NCBI GenBank assembly: GCA_016927315.1
Contig: JAFGMV010000057.1
Coordinates: 1-35,375, forward strand
Origin: Anaerolineales bacterium
GTDB taxonomy: Bacteria; Chloroflexota; Anaerolineae; Anaerolineales; Villigracilaceae
Length of the DNA stretch: 35,375 bases
Reading direction: 5' to 3'
The notes under the pieces were generated by a model. It saw only the letters and a list, made by a program, of their open reading frames with translations. It did not search any database and was not told the DNA's origin. Position numbers and translations under genes: made by a program. Positions 25,365-31,769 of this stretch are shown here, piece by piece (position 1 is the stretch's first letter; each line of letters opens with the position of its first letter).

Positions 25365-25788
25365 AGAAAAACTTCAAATCGTCGCTTACTGCTGTGAATA
25401 TTGCGCGTATGCCGCAGCAGACCTGGCCGGTGGATTGCGAATGCAATACCCACCAGAAATCAGGATTGTCATGCTGCCCTGCACGGGCAAAATGGACATA
25501 CTGCTTGCCCTGCAAGCCCTGGAAGAAGGCGCCGACGGCGTGATGGTCGCCGGTTGAATGCCCGGCGATTGTCATTACCTGGAAGGTAATACCAACGCAA
25601 GACGGCGAGTGAACCACCTGCAAGATCTGCTTGAAAAGATCGGGCTTGAAAAAGAAAGAGTAAGGATGTTTAACCTGTCTGCGGCTATGGCCGGACAATT
25701 TGTCGAAATGGCAAATGAGATGACCGAACAAATAAAGGTATTGGGCCCCAACCCTTTACGCAACTCTCAAAAGGAGAGTGAGGAATGA
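25357..25788 (+). CDS. mvhD: MvhD-like subunit with in-frame UGA, probable selenoprotein
   Basis: Read through the TGA at 25555-25557, this is one 143-residue MvhD protein. The upstream part (YCCEYCAYAAADLAGG, LPCTGKMD, EEGADGVMVAG) and the downstream part (MPGDCHYLEGN onwards) are in the same frame with no gap, and both match MvhD. The UGA is residue 67, followed by Cys72; the upstream paralogue has Cys74 and Cys79 with the same spacing. Sec replacing this Cys is known for VhuD of methanogens. A SECIS-like hairpin follows the UGA. The ATG overlaps the fusion-protein stop by 8 bases; GTG at 25351 is an alternative start. The gene overlaps metV by ATGA. A nonsense mutation is the alternative, but the exact position, the hairpin and the intact downstream sequence argue against it. 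Confidence 0.88.
25565..25598 (+). promoter_or_regulatory. Bacterial SECIS element (selenocysteine insertion hairpin)
   Basis: Directly after the UGA at 25555-25557, ATTACC (25574-25579) pairs with GGTAAT (25585-25590) around the five-base loop TGGAA. Below it, after a two-by-two internal loop, TTG (25569-25571) pairs with CAA (25593-25595), and past a bulged A, GCG (25565-25567) pairs with CGC (25596-25598). The apical loop begins 22 bases after the UGA, within the range known for bacterial SECIS, and has G at its second position as that model requires. SelB would bind this loop. Confidence 0.8.
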
Positions 25789-26477
25789 TCGTTGCAGAAC
25801 AAAAATCTTTAGAAGAAATCAAATCCCTGGTCGGTAATGCAGAGAAAGTGCTGGTCGTCGGCTGCGGCACCTGTGTTACCGTCTGCTTTGCAGGAGGCGC
25901 ACGAGAGGCTGCAATCGTATCTGCCTCCCTGCGCATGTCCTCGAAACTGGACGGTAATCCCAAAGAGGTCACCGATGTAACCGTCCAGCGCCAGTGCGAG
26001 TGGGAGTACCTGGATGAAATTGCCGCACAGGTAGAAGCTGTCGATGTTGTGCTCTCGCTTGGATGCGGGATCGGCGTCCAGGCCATCGCCGAACACTTCC
26101 CCAATACATGGGTGGTCCCCGGATTGAACACTACCTTCCTGGGTTTACCGACCGAACAGGGTACCTGGGTAGAACGCTGCGCTGCCTGTGGAGATTGCCT
26201 GCTCGGGCTGACAGGCGGCATCTGTCCGATTGCCCGCTGCTCTAAATCACTGCTCAATGGTCCCTGCGGAGGGTCTATCGATGGTCACTGTGAAATCGAT
26301 GATGAGATCCCCTGTGGCTGGCAGTTGATCTATGACCGCCTGAACAGCAAGGGAAAGCTGGATATGCTGATGGACATCCAACCGCCAAAGAACTGGAGCA
26401 CCTCCAGGGATGGCGGCCCGCGCAAGATCGTCCGCGAGGATTTACGACTCAATGAGAAAGAGGAGAGTGGGTCATGA
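25785..26477 (+). CDS. metV: MetV, iron-sulfur partner of methylene-THF reductase
   Basis: The 230-residue protein matches the MetV / 'MTHFR C-terminal' family, the zinc and iron-sulfur containing subunit paired with MetF in acetogens. Two cysteine groups are visible: Cys27, Cys30 and Cys34 in VGCGTCVTVC, and a C-terminal group beginning Cys132, Cys135 and Cys138 (RCAACGDC) and continuing ICPIARC, GPCGG, GHCEID. In Moorella, MetV is needed for the link between MetF and the HdrABC-MvhD proteins. Its ATG overlaps the mvhD stop as ATGA, and its stop overlaps the metF ATG in the same way, so MvhD, MetV and MetF are translationally coupled. Confidence 0.92.
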   Translation: MIVAEQKSLEEIKSLVGNAEKVLVVGCGTCVTVCFAGGAREAAIVSASLRMSSKLDGNPKEVTDVTVQRQCEWEYLDEIAAQVEAVDVVLSLGCGIGVQAIAEHFPNTWVVPGLNTTFLGLPTEQGTWVERCAACGDCLLGLTGGICPIARCSKSLLNGPCGGSIDGHCEIDDEIPCGWQLIYDRLNSKGKLDMLMDIQPPKNWSTSRDGGPRKIVREDLRLNEKEESGS

Positions 26478-27508
26478 CAGAGACCATAAACGGAAACGGA
26501 TATCTCTCCGGTTCGAACCTTGAGCGCATATTGAAAGCCGGTCACTTCGCGGTGACCGCAGAACTTGGCCCCCCACAAAGCGCTGATGGGAATGTAATTC
26601 GACATAAAGCCGGCCTGTTGAAGGGATACTGCGATGCAGTCAACCTGACAGACAACCAGACAGCGATTGTACGCATGTCCTCCATTGGCGCCGGAACGAT
26701 CCTGGTACAGGAAGGCTTGGAACCGGTTATCCAGATGGTTTGCAGGGACCGCAACCGTCTTGCAATGCAAAGCGACCTGCTCGGGGCGCATGCCATGGGT
26801 ATTCGCAACCTGCTGTGCCTGTCTGGTGATCACCAGGTATTTGGCAACCATCCGGGCGCAAAGAATGTTTACGATATCGACTCCATCCAAATGGTAAAAA
26901 TGGTATCGGATATGCGCGATAAACATATCTTCCAATGCGGCGAGGAAATGAAAGGCCAGCAGCCGTGCCTGTTTGTTGGGGCAGCCGAATCGCCGTTTGC
27001 TCATCCCATAGATTTTCGCCCATACAGGTTGGCCAAAAAGGTCAAAGCCGGCGCCAACTTCATCCAGACACAGCTGGTCTACGATATCAATGCCTTCAAC
27101 GACTTCATGAAGAAGGTCCGCGAACTTGGTATTCATAAAGATACTTATATCCTGGCCGGCGTTGGCCCATTGAAGAGTCCGGGTATGGCGAATTATATGA
27201 AAGCCAACGTGCCCGGCATCCTCATTCCCGATGAGATAATTGAGCGCATGAAAGAAGCGGGGGCGCCCTGGGCCGGGAAGAGCAAAGATGAATTGACCCC
27301 GGATGATAAAAAGGCCAGGGCAGAAGCCTGGAAAGAAATGGGGATCCGGATCTGCATCGAACTCGTCAAGGAACTACGCCAGATAGAAGGAGTGGCCGGG
27401 GTTCATATTATGGCGATTGAATGGGAAGAAGCAATCAAACCGATTGTCGAAGGCGCCGGTCTTTATCCACGGCCGGTAGTCCCCCTGCCTGCACCCCAAA
27501 CCGCATAA
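26474..27508 (+). CDS. metF: Methylenetetrahydrofolate reductase
   Basis: The 344-residue flavin TIM-barrel enzyme reduces 5,10-methylene-THF to 5-methyl-THF, the substrate of AcsE. Typical stretches are the N-terminal TAELGPPQ with its catalytic Glu, NLTDNQTA, NLLCLSGDH, and GANFIQTQLVYD near residue 195. It is preceded directly by metV (ATGA overlap), which is the arrangement of the MetVF enzymes of acetogens; no NAD(P)H domain is fused to it, so electrons must come from partner proteins. The Hdr/MvhD genes around it are the obvious suppliers. A 34-base gap with a GGAG ribosome site leads to the HdrCB gene. Confidence 0.93.
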   Translation: MTETINGNGYLSGSNLERILKAGHFAVTAELGPPQSADGNVIRHKAGLLKGYCDAVNLTDNQTAIVRMSSIGAGTILVQEGLEPVIQMVCRDRNRLAMQSDLLGAHAMGIRNLLCLSGDHQVFGNHPGAKNVYDIDSIQMVKMVSDMRDKHIFQCGEEMKGQQPCLFVGAAESPFAHPIDFRPYRLAKKVKAGANFIQTQLVYDINAFNDFMKKVRELGIHKDTYILAGVGPLKSPGMANYMKANVPGILIPDEIIERMKEAGAPWAGKSKDELTPDDKKARAEAWKEMGIRICIELVKELRQIEGVAGVHIMAIEWEEAIKPIVEGAGLYPRPVVPLPAPQTA

Positions 27509-27542
27509 CACGTATAAACCTCTTATTGACAGGAGACCGGCG

Positions 27543-28961
27543 ATGAGCACCAATCAGAAAACCGCCACCGAAAAAATGATTATCAATCCGGGTTTGGCCA
27601 ACCGGATCCAGGAGGAGCTTGGCCAGAATGTCTACCTGTGCTATCAATGCGTCCGGTGTACTGGCGGATGCCCAATGGCCGGGTATTTTGATTGGCAGCC
27701 GAATCAGATTATGCGTGCACTCCAACTCGGACAGGAAGAGATCGCCCTGAATGCAAAAACGCCCTGGTTATGCGCATCGTGTCAGACTTGTACCACCCGC
27801 TGCCCGCAAGGCCTGGATATTACCGCAATCATGGCCTTCCTGACCAGGGAAGCGCTCCAGCGCGGCATCAAGCCCTCGGTTCCTGAAGTCAACATTACCA
27901 ACCAGGCTTTTGAACGCGAAGTGAAACTGTGGGGACGCTCCTTCGAACTGGGCTTGATGGCCGAGATCATGCTCCGAACCGGGAAAATCACAGACGACCT
28001 GAGCCTTGGGGTTAAGGTTATCAGCAAGAACAAAATGCCGTTCCTCCCCAGCTTCAGCCATCCACCCAAAAAGGTCAAACCCGTCACTGATAAAAATGCG
28101 GTGGGCTATTATCCCGGCTGTTCGCTCCACTCCACCGGGGTGGAATTCAACATCTCCGCCAAGGCAGTTTGCGAAGCACTCGACATCCATCTGGTCGAGC
28201 CCGATGGCTGGGTCTGCTGCGGCAGTACGCCAATCCACCGCGCAGATCCCGAATATGCCCTGCGCCTGCCAATGGAAAACCTGCGCCTGATCGAACAAAG
28301 CGGCCTGGAGGAAGTAACAATGCCCTGCGCCGCCTGCTTCAACCATCACAAAAATGCCCTGTATGAGATCCGGAATCACGAAGACCGCAAAGCCGCGATC
28401 GACGAATCCATGGAGTACACATACCGGGATTCCGTCAAAGTCACCACACTGTACGATAGTATCCTTGAGCATATCGACCCGGAAACACTCCAGGGAAAAA
28501 TTACCCGCCCACTGAAAGACCTGAAGGTTGTCTGTTATTACGGCTGCCTGCTGACTCGCCCGCCGCAAGTTACCGAATCGAAGCATCCTGAAAATCCGAC
28601 TGAACTGGATGAGATGATGAAAATAATGGGCGCCGAAGTGAAAGACTGGTCTTATAAAACCTGCTGCTGTGGAGCCACCCACTCGCTCAGCCGCCCCGAT
28701 ATCGTCCATGACCTGAGCAGTAAATTGATCAAAGCAGCCCAACAGACGGGTGCAGAGGCGATTGTTGTCGCCTGCCCGCTGTGCCATACCAACCTGGATG
28801 CCCGCCAGTTCCAGATGGACCTTGAAACCCCTATGCCCGTGCTGTATTTCACCCAACTTTTGGCGCTTGCACTCAACCTGCCAACCAAAGCGGCAGCCTT
28901 GAATAAAAACCTGGTAGATCCTCGACCGCTGTTAAATGAAAAAGGTATCCTGGATCGCTAA
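27543..28961 (+). CDS. hdrCB: HdrC-HdrB fusion protein
   Basis: The 472-residue protein fuses the two small heterodisulfide reductase subunits. The HdrC part (about 25-130) has two [4Fe-4S] motifs: Cys33/36/39/43 and Cys77/80/83/87. The HdrB part has two CCG domains for noncubane clusters: Cys193, Cys225-226 (GWVCCGS), Cys262 and Cys265 (PCAACF), then Cys331/335 (VCYYGC), Cys374-376 (KTCCCGA), Cys411 and Cys414 (ACPLCH). In methanogens HdrB reduces the heterodisulfide; in bacteria the acceptor is often different. Here it sits right after metVF, so it may pass electrons from HdrA to MetV/MetF. All cluster ligands are intact. Confidence 0.92.
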   Translation: MSTNQKTATEKMIINPGLANRIQEELGQNVYLCYQCVRCTGGCPMAGYFDWQPNQIMRALQLGQEEIALNAKTPWLCASCQTCTTRCPQGLDITAIMAFLTREALQRGIKPSVPEVNITNQAFEREVKLWGRSFELGLMAEIMLRTGKITDDLSLGVKVISKNKMPFLPSFSHPPKKVKPVTDKNAVGYYPGCSLHSTGVEFNISAKAVCEALDIHLVEPDGWVCCGSTPIHRADPEYALRLPMENLRLIEQSGLEEVTMPCAACFNHHKNALYEIRNHEDRKAAIDESMEYTYRDSVKVTTLYDSILEHIDPETLQGKITRPLKDLKVVCYYGCLLTRPPQVTESKHPENPTELDEMMKIMGAEVKDWSYKTCCCGATHSLSRPDIVHDLSSKLIKAAQQTGAEAIVVACPLCHTNLDARQFQMDLETPMPVLYFTQLLALALNLPTKAAALNKNLVDPRPLLNEKGILDR

Positions 28962-29025
28962 ACTGGAAAACTTACTGCCGGGAGGACGCTGATTTATCAA
29001 GAGATATTGGGAGAAGGAGACAAAT

Positions 29026-29592
29026 ATGCTGCAAGAACAGATTAAGAACTATCGTGAAATGGTGACATTGAAGGACGGTACCTATATACTTCTGCGCGCC
29101 ATGACGCCCCCTGATAAAGACGGGCTCATCGATATGTTCTCTGCGGTAAATCAGGACGACCTGCGTTATATGCGCCATAATGTCAATGACAATAAACTGA
29201 TCCAACGCTGGTGTGATGAACTTGATTACACAAAGGTCCTTCCTATCCTGGCGCTGGTCAAAGACCGCATCGTTGGAAATGCCTCACTGCATTACAGCGA
29301 TGGCGCGGAAAGACATATCGCCGAAGTACGGATCTTCCTGACAAAAGACTTCCGTAAGCGCGGCCTGGGAATGAAAATGCTCAAAGCCCTGATCGACGTT
29401 GCTCGCAAACAGGGCGTCAGTATCCTTACGGCCAAAATCATCCCGGAAAAATCCAAAGTGGTCAAGGCCTTCAAGGAACTCGGATTCAAAAGCAGCTGCT
29501 TGCTGGACGATTATTTTATGTTCCCCGATGGTGAGACCACCGATATCGTCCTGCTGACCTTGAACCTCCAGCAACATATTGACGAATTCTAA
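29026..29592 (+). CDS. GNAT family N-acetyltransferase
   Basis: The 188-residue protein has a GNAT fold: the N-terminal strand YILLRAMTPPDKDGLIDMF, the acetyl-CoA pyrophosphate loop FRKRGLGMKML, and the following helix ALIDVARKQGV. The segment resembles the GNAT domain at the C-terminus of the ADP-forming acetyl-CoA synthetase further on ([20 protein letters not shown]), so the two are probably paralogous. GAGAAGGAG at 29011-29019 gives a strong ribosome site 64 bases after hdrCB. It may acetylate lysines in the pathway enzymes in response to acetyl-CoA; that role is inferred from context only. Confidence 0.85.
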   Translation: MLQEQIKNYREMVTLKDGTYILLRAMTPPDKDGLIDMFSAVNQDDLRYMRHNVNDNKLIQRWCDELDYTKVLPILALVKDRIVGNASLHYSDGAERHIAEVRIFLTKDFRKRGLGMKMLKALIDVARKQGVSILTAKIIPEKSKVVKAFKELGFKSSCLLDDYFMFPDGETTDIVLLTLNLQQHIDEF

Positions 29593-29881
29593 AAGACCTT
29601 CACTGCGCCGGATGGTCGCAGAAAGCACTGGCATTAACCTCAATCGCTGCCAGGGCTGTATGAACTGCGACCTGCCCGATACGCGCGAGCAGGATATCCC
29701 GCTCAGCAGCCTGATACGGATGGTCCTTTTCGACGACGATGAGGTCTTGAGCAGCCAGACTTTGTGGTCAGACTATGTGCTCAGCAATGCAAGATACGCC
29801 TGTCACCGCGGCCTTGACCTGGAACAGGTCCTCCGGGCGCTCAGGGCAGAAGCCAGTTTACGAAATAAGCGGGTCCCTTAA
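29579..29881 (+). CDS. Small HdrC-like protein with one cysteine cluster
   Basis: This reading frame of 100 residues carries NLNRCQGCMNCDLPD, three cysteines spaced CxxCxxC, and a fourth in ARYACHRGLDLEQVLRAL. The layout resembles one half of HdrC, whose C-terminal part also ends with a helical ...GLDL... stretch. It probably binds a single [4Fe-4S] cluster; the wide gap to the fourth cysteine is unusual. Start is uncertain: TTG at 29579 overlaps the GNAT gene by 14 bases; ATG at 29612 would give an 89-residue protein that keeps all cysteines. Neither has a clear ribosome site. As the last gene of the hdr-met operon it may be an extra electron carrier. Confidence 0.65.
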   Translation: MTNSKRPSLRRMVAESTGINLNRCQGCMNCDLPDTREQDIPLSSLIRMVLFDDDEVLSSQTLWSDYVLSNARYACHRGLDLEQVLRALRAEASLRNKRVP

Positions 29882-30458
29882 TATTCTTCGCATTCATCCA
29901 GGGCGGCCAATGGAACCGATCATGCACCTGAAGCGAAATTAATCATCTCAACAGCTTTTAAAGGTCAGACCCTTTTTAGAAAATATCCTAACCCGTTCCA
30001 ATCCGCCAGCGGGTCGATTGCCAAAAGATGCGCATCTTTTCGTAATTAAGTTCTATCTTTTTGAGGTTAAGACGGCGCTTCTTTGCAATCTCCTGGCGGA
30101 CGGTTTGGGCTTCCACAGGATCCCTTCCCCGTCCAAACAGTCTGGTTGACAACCATCTGCAACCCGGAAACCGGTCTTCTTCTCAAGTCTTCTGCCTGGC
30201 TTGCGAGTTGGGCACAACAACTGGTCTGGCACAAGTCCAGCCGCCGTCCGGCAGCGCAGCGATTGAACGACAGCTTCCGTCCAGGTTCCAAACCATCCCG
30301 TACATCTGTCATTTGAACGGCAGAGAATTATTCAAAAGAAAACTGAAACTTATCAAAACCTAAACGAATTACCGCACCCTGCCTAGCGGCCACAAGCTGT
30401 GCTCGCCACAGGTCCCCTTTCAGGCATATGACCAATCCCATCGATCTCCAAGTTTAAA
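29882..30458. other. Non-coding stretch after the hdr-met operon, possible gene relic
   Basis: No convincing gene lies here. At 29960-29977, AAAGGT and ACC-TTT can pair around CAG and run into five T's, a weak possible terminator for the hdr-met operon. At 30023-30040 there is a perfect 18-base palindrome (AAAAGATGCGCATCTTTT). On the minus strand a stop-bounded frame over roughly 30010-30188 reads DPVEAQTVRQEIAKKRRLNL and ends QSTRWRIGTG. It is protein-like but lacks a start in context and I do not recognise it; it may be the decayed end of a gene. Confidence 0.35.
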
Positions 30459-30474
30459 ATTAACCCGGGTTAAT
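30459..30474. promoter_or_regulatory. Perfect 16-bp palindrome, candidate operator
   Basis: ATTAACCCGGGTTAAT is a perfect palindrome about 85 bases upstream of the SDR gene. Dimeric repressors (for example TetR- or MarR-like) bind sites of this size and symmetry. No regulator gene is adjacent in the window, and no strong promoter is visible beside it. Confidence 0.5.
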
Positions 30475-30559
30475 GATCTTTCACCTGATGTTTGTTATCG
30501 TATGCAATAGATACATGCAGGCATAACAACAATAATGATAACAAGAAGGAAAATTTACT

Positions 30560-31294
30560 ATGCACCTCGAAAATAAAACCATCGTGATCACCGGCGCCTC
30601 AAAAGGCCTTGGCAGGGAAATCGCCATCCGTCTCAGCCAAAAAAAAGCGAATATGATTTTAGCGGCGCGCACAGCCGCACTCCTGCAGCAGGTAAAAGCA
30701 GAGATAGAAAACCTGACCGGCAAGACCCCATTAACCATCCCCTGTGACATATCTTCCGAAGACGACGTGAGTTCTATGGCAGTGCAGATCAATAAGAATT
30801 TTCAGCATATTGATGTACTGGTTAACAATGCCGGTTTTGCTGACTACCAATTGTCAGAGAACCTGTCAAACCAGGGAATGCGCAGACATTTTGAAGTCAA
30901 TTTTTTTGGCGCGTATTACTGCATTAAAGCGCTGCTTCCATTCCTTAAGCAAAGCGACTCGGGGTATATCCTGAACATCGGGTCCTTGTTCAGCCGGATC
31001 GCCCTGGCCGAAAACAGCGTATATGCCGCCGCCAAATTTGCCCTGGCCGGTTTCTCTGAGGGATTGCGCCAGGAGTTGAAACCTTCCGGTATTGGTGTAG
31101 GACTTTTTCTGCCCGGTCCGATCAGGACTTCGTTCCGGGAAAACAGGGGGAACACCAGCCTTGAAATCCCGAAAGCCCTGATGCTCGCTCCTCAAAAAGT
31201 TGCTGCGACAGCAGAAAAAATGATCCGCCGGCAAAAGAAACAGGTGATCCTATCCACTTGGATGCTGCTGGCGCTGAAAGCCAGGTACGGTTAA
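30560..31294 (+). CDS. SDR family NAD(P)-dependent oxidoreductase
   Basis: The 244-residue protein is a classical short-chain dehydrogenase. It has the nucleotide-binding TGASKGLG at 11-18, the NNAG motif in DVLVNNAGFAD, the catalytic serine region NIGSLFS, and Tyr155 and Lys159 in SVYAAAKFALAGF. An Asn in FEVNFFGAYY completes the tetrad. The Ser-Tyr-Lys triad is intact, so it should be active; the substrate cannot be told. AAGAAGGAA precedes the ATG by 8 bases or so. It stands alone, with gaps of several hundred bases on both sides, and has a palindromic operator candidate upstream. Confidence 0.88.
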   Translation: MHLENKTIVITGASKGLGREIAIRLSQKKANMILAARTAALLQQVKAEIENLTGKTPLTIPCDISSEDDVSSMAVQINKNFQHIDVLVNNAGFADYQLSENLSNQGMRRHFEVNFFGAYYCIKALLPFLKQSDSGYILNIGSLFSRIALAENSVYAAAKFALAGFSEGLRQELKPSGIGVGLFLPGPIRTSFRENRGNTSLEIPKALMLAPQKVAATAEKMIRRQKKQVILSTWMLLALKARYG

Positions 31295-31769
31295 TCAGTA
31301 CTGCCCCCTGCCTGGCATAATCCAGTACCCGACAAGACTCTGGTCGAAGAACACGAAGCCTCAACGGTAAAAACCGGATTGAGACTTTCGTGTCTACGCG
31401 GACGTTCCTGTACGCCGGGGAGAGACGCACAAATGTTGAACTCACCTGCCGAAAGCTCCAACAACAAATGCTTCCATACCATGGCTAAATCGGAATCGTT
31501 TTCCGTACAAACTGGTTGAATTAGGCGGCGAGCCCTTTTTACAAAGGAATAACAAATGTAAGGCAGGAAAAACTAAATTGCCACAATCTGAACCCAATCG
31601 ATAAAAAAAGGGGTAGAATATCAATCCTTATGACGCTTATCACCTGATAAAGTGTCAATCTACATGGTCCATAATCACCAGCTTAAGATAAAATTGCTGA
31701 TTGTGAAGAATTGCTCAATCGGATGGGCAGACTCCCAGAATTTATTTTTTCCTGATTAAGGAGGTTATT
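31295..31769. other. Intergenic region with structured elements
   Basis: This 475-base gap has no protein-coding signal. It holds a long imperfect stem-loop at 31351-31393 (listed separately) and a dyad TTATCA-CC-TGATAA at 31637-31650, flanked by TGAC and GTCA, which could be an operator for the acetyl-CoA synthetase gene. I found no terminator for the SDR gene and no strong promoter for the next gene. Confidence 0.4.
31351..31393 (+). repeat. Long imperfect stem-loop of unknown role
   Basis: ACACGA (31351-31356) pairs with TCGTGT (31388-31393); inside it AG/CT, CTCAA/TTGAG and CGGT/ACCG continue the stem, interrupted by a bulged T, one mismatch and a GA bulge, and closed by an AAAA tetraloop. 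The pairing covers nearly the whole 43 bases. It could be part of a small RNA or a decayed mobile-element end. It lacks a T-run. Confidence 0.45.

Noticed and set aside
25558..25788. A separate small gene starting with the ATG right after the TGA
   Set aside because: The sequence continues the MvhD domain in the same frame, starts in mid-motif (MPGDCHYLEGN) and has no ribosome site. It is the second half of the Sec-containing mvhD.
26330..27136. Minus-strand open frame of about 270 residues opposite metV-metF
   Set aside because: Shadow of two well-supported coupled genes; no start signal or domain.
27768..28856. Long minus-strand open frame of about 360 residues
   Set aside because: It lies entirely opposite the HdrCB gene, whose cluster motifs are intact. 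The antisense frame is a by-product of codon bias and shows no known domain.
30023..30040. 18-base palindrome as terminator of the hdr-met operon
   Set aside because: It is symmetrical and A/T-rich at the ends with no real loop, about 140 bases past the last gene; noted only as a possible element in the gap.
30061..30363. Plus-strand open frame of 100 residues in the gap
   Set aside because: No ribosome site, unusual composition and no recognisable domain; overlapping frames on both strands are equally open.
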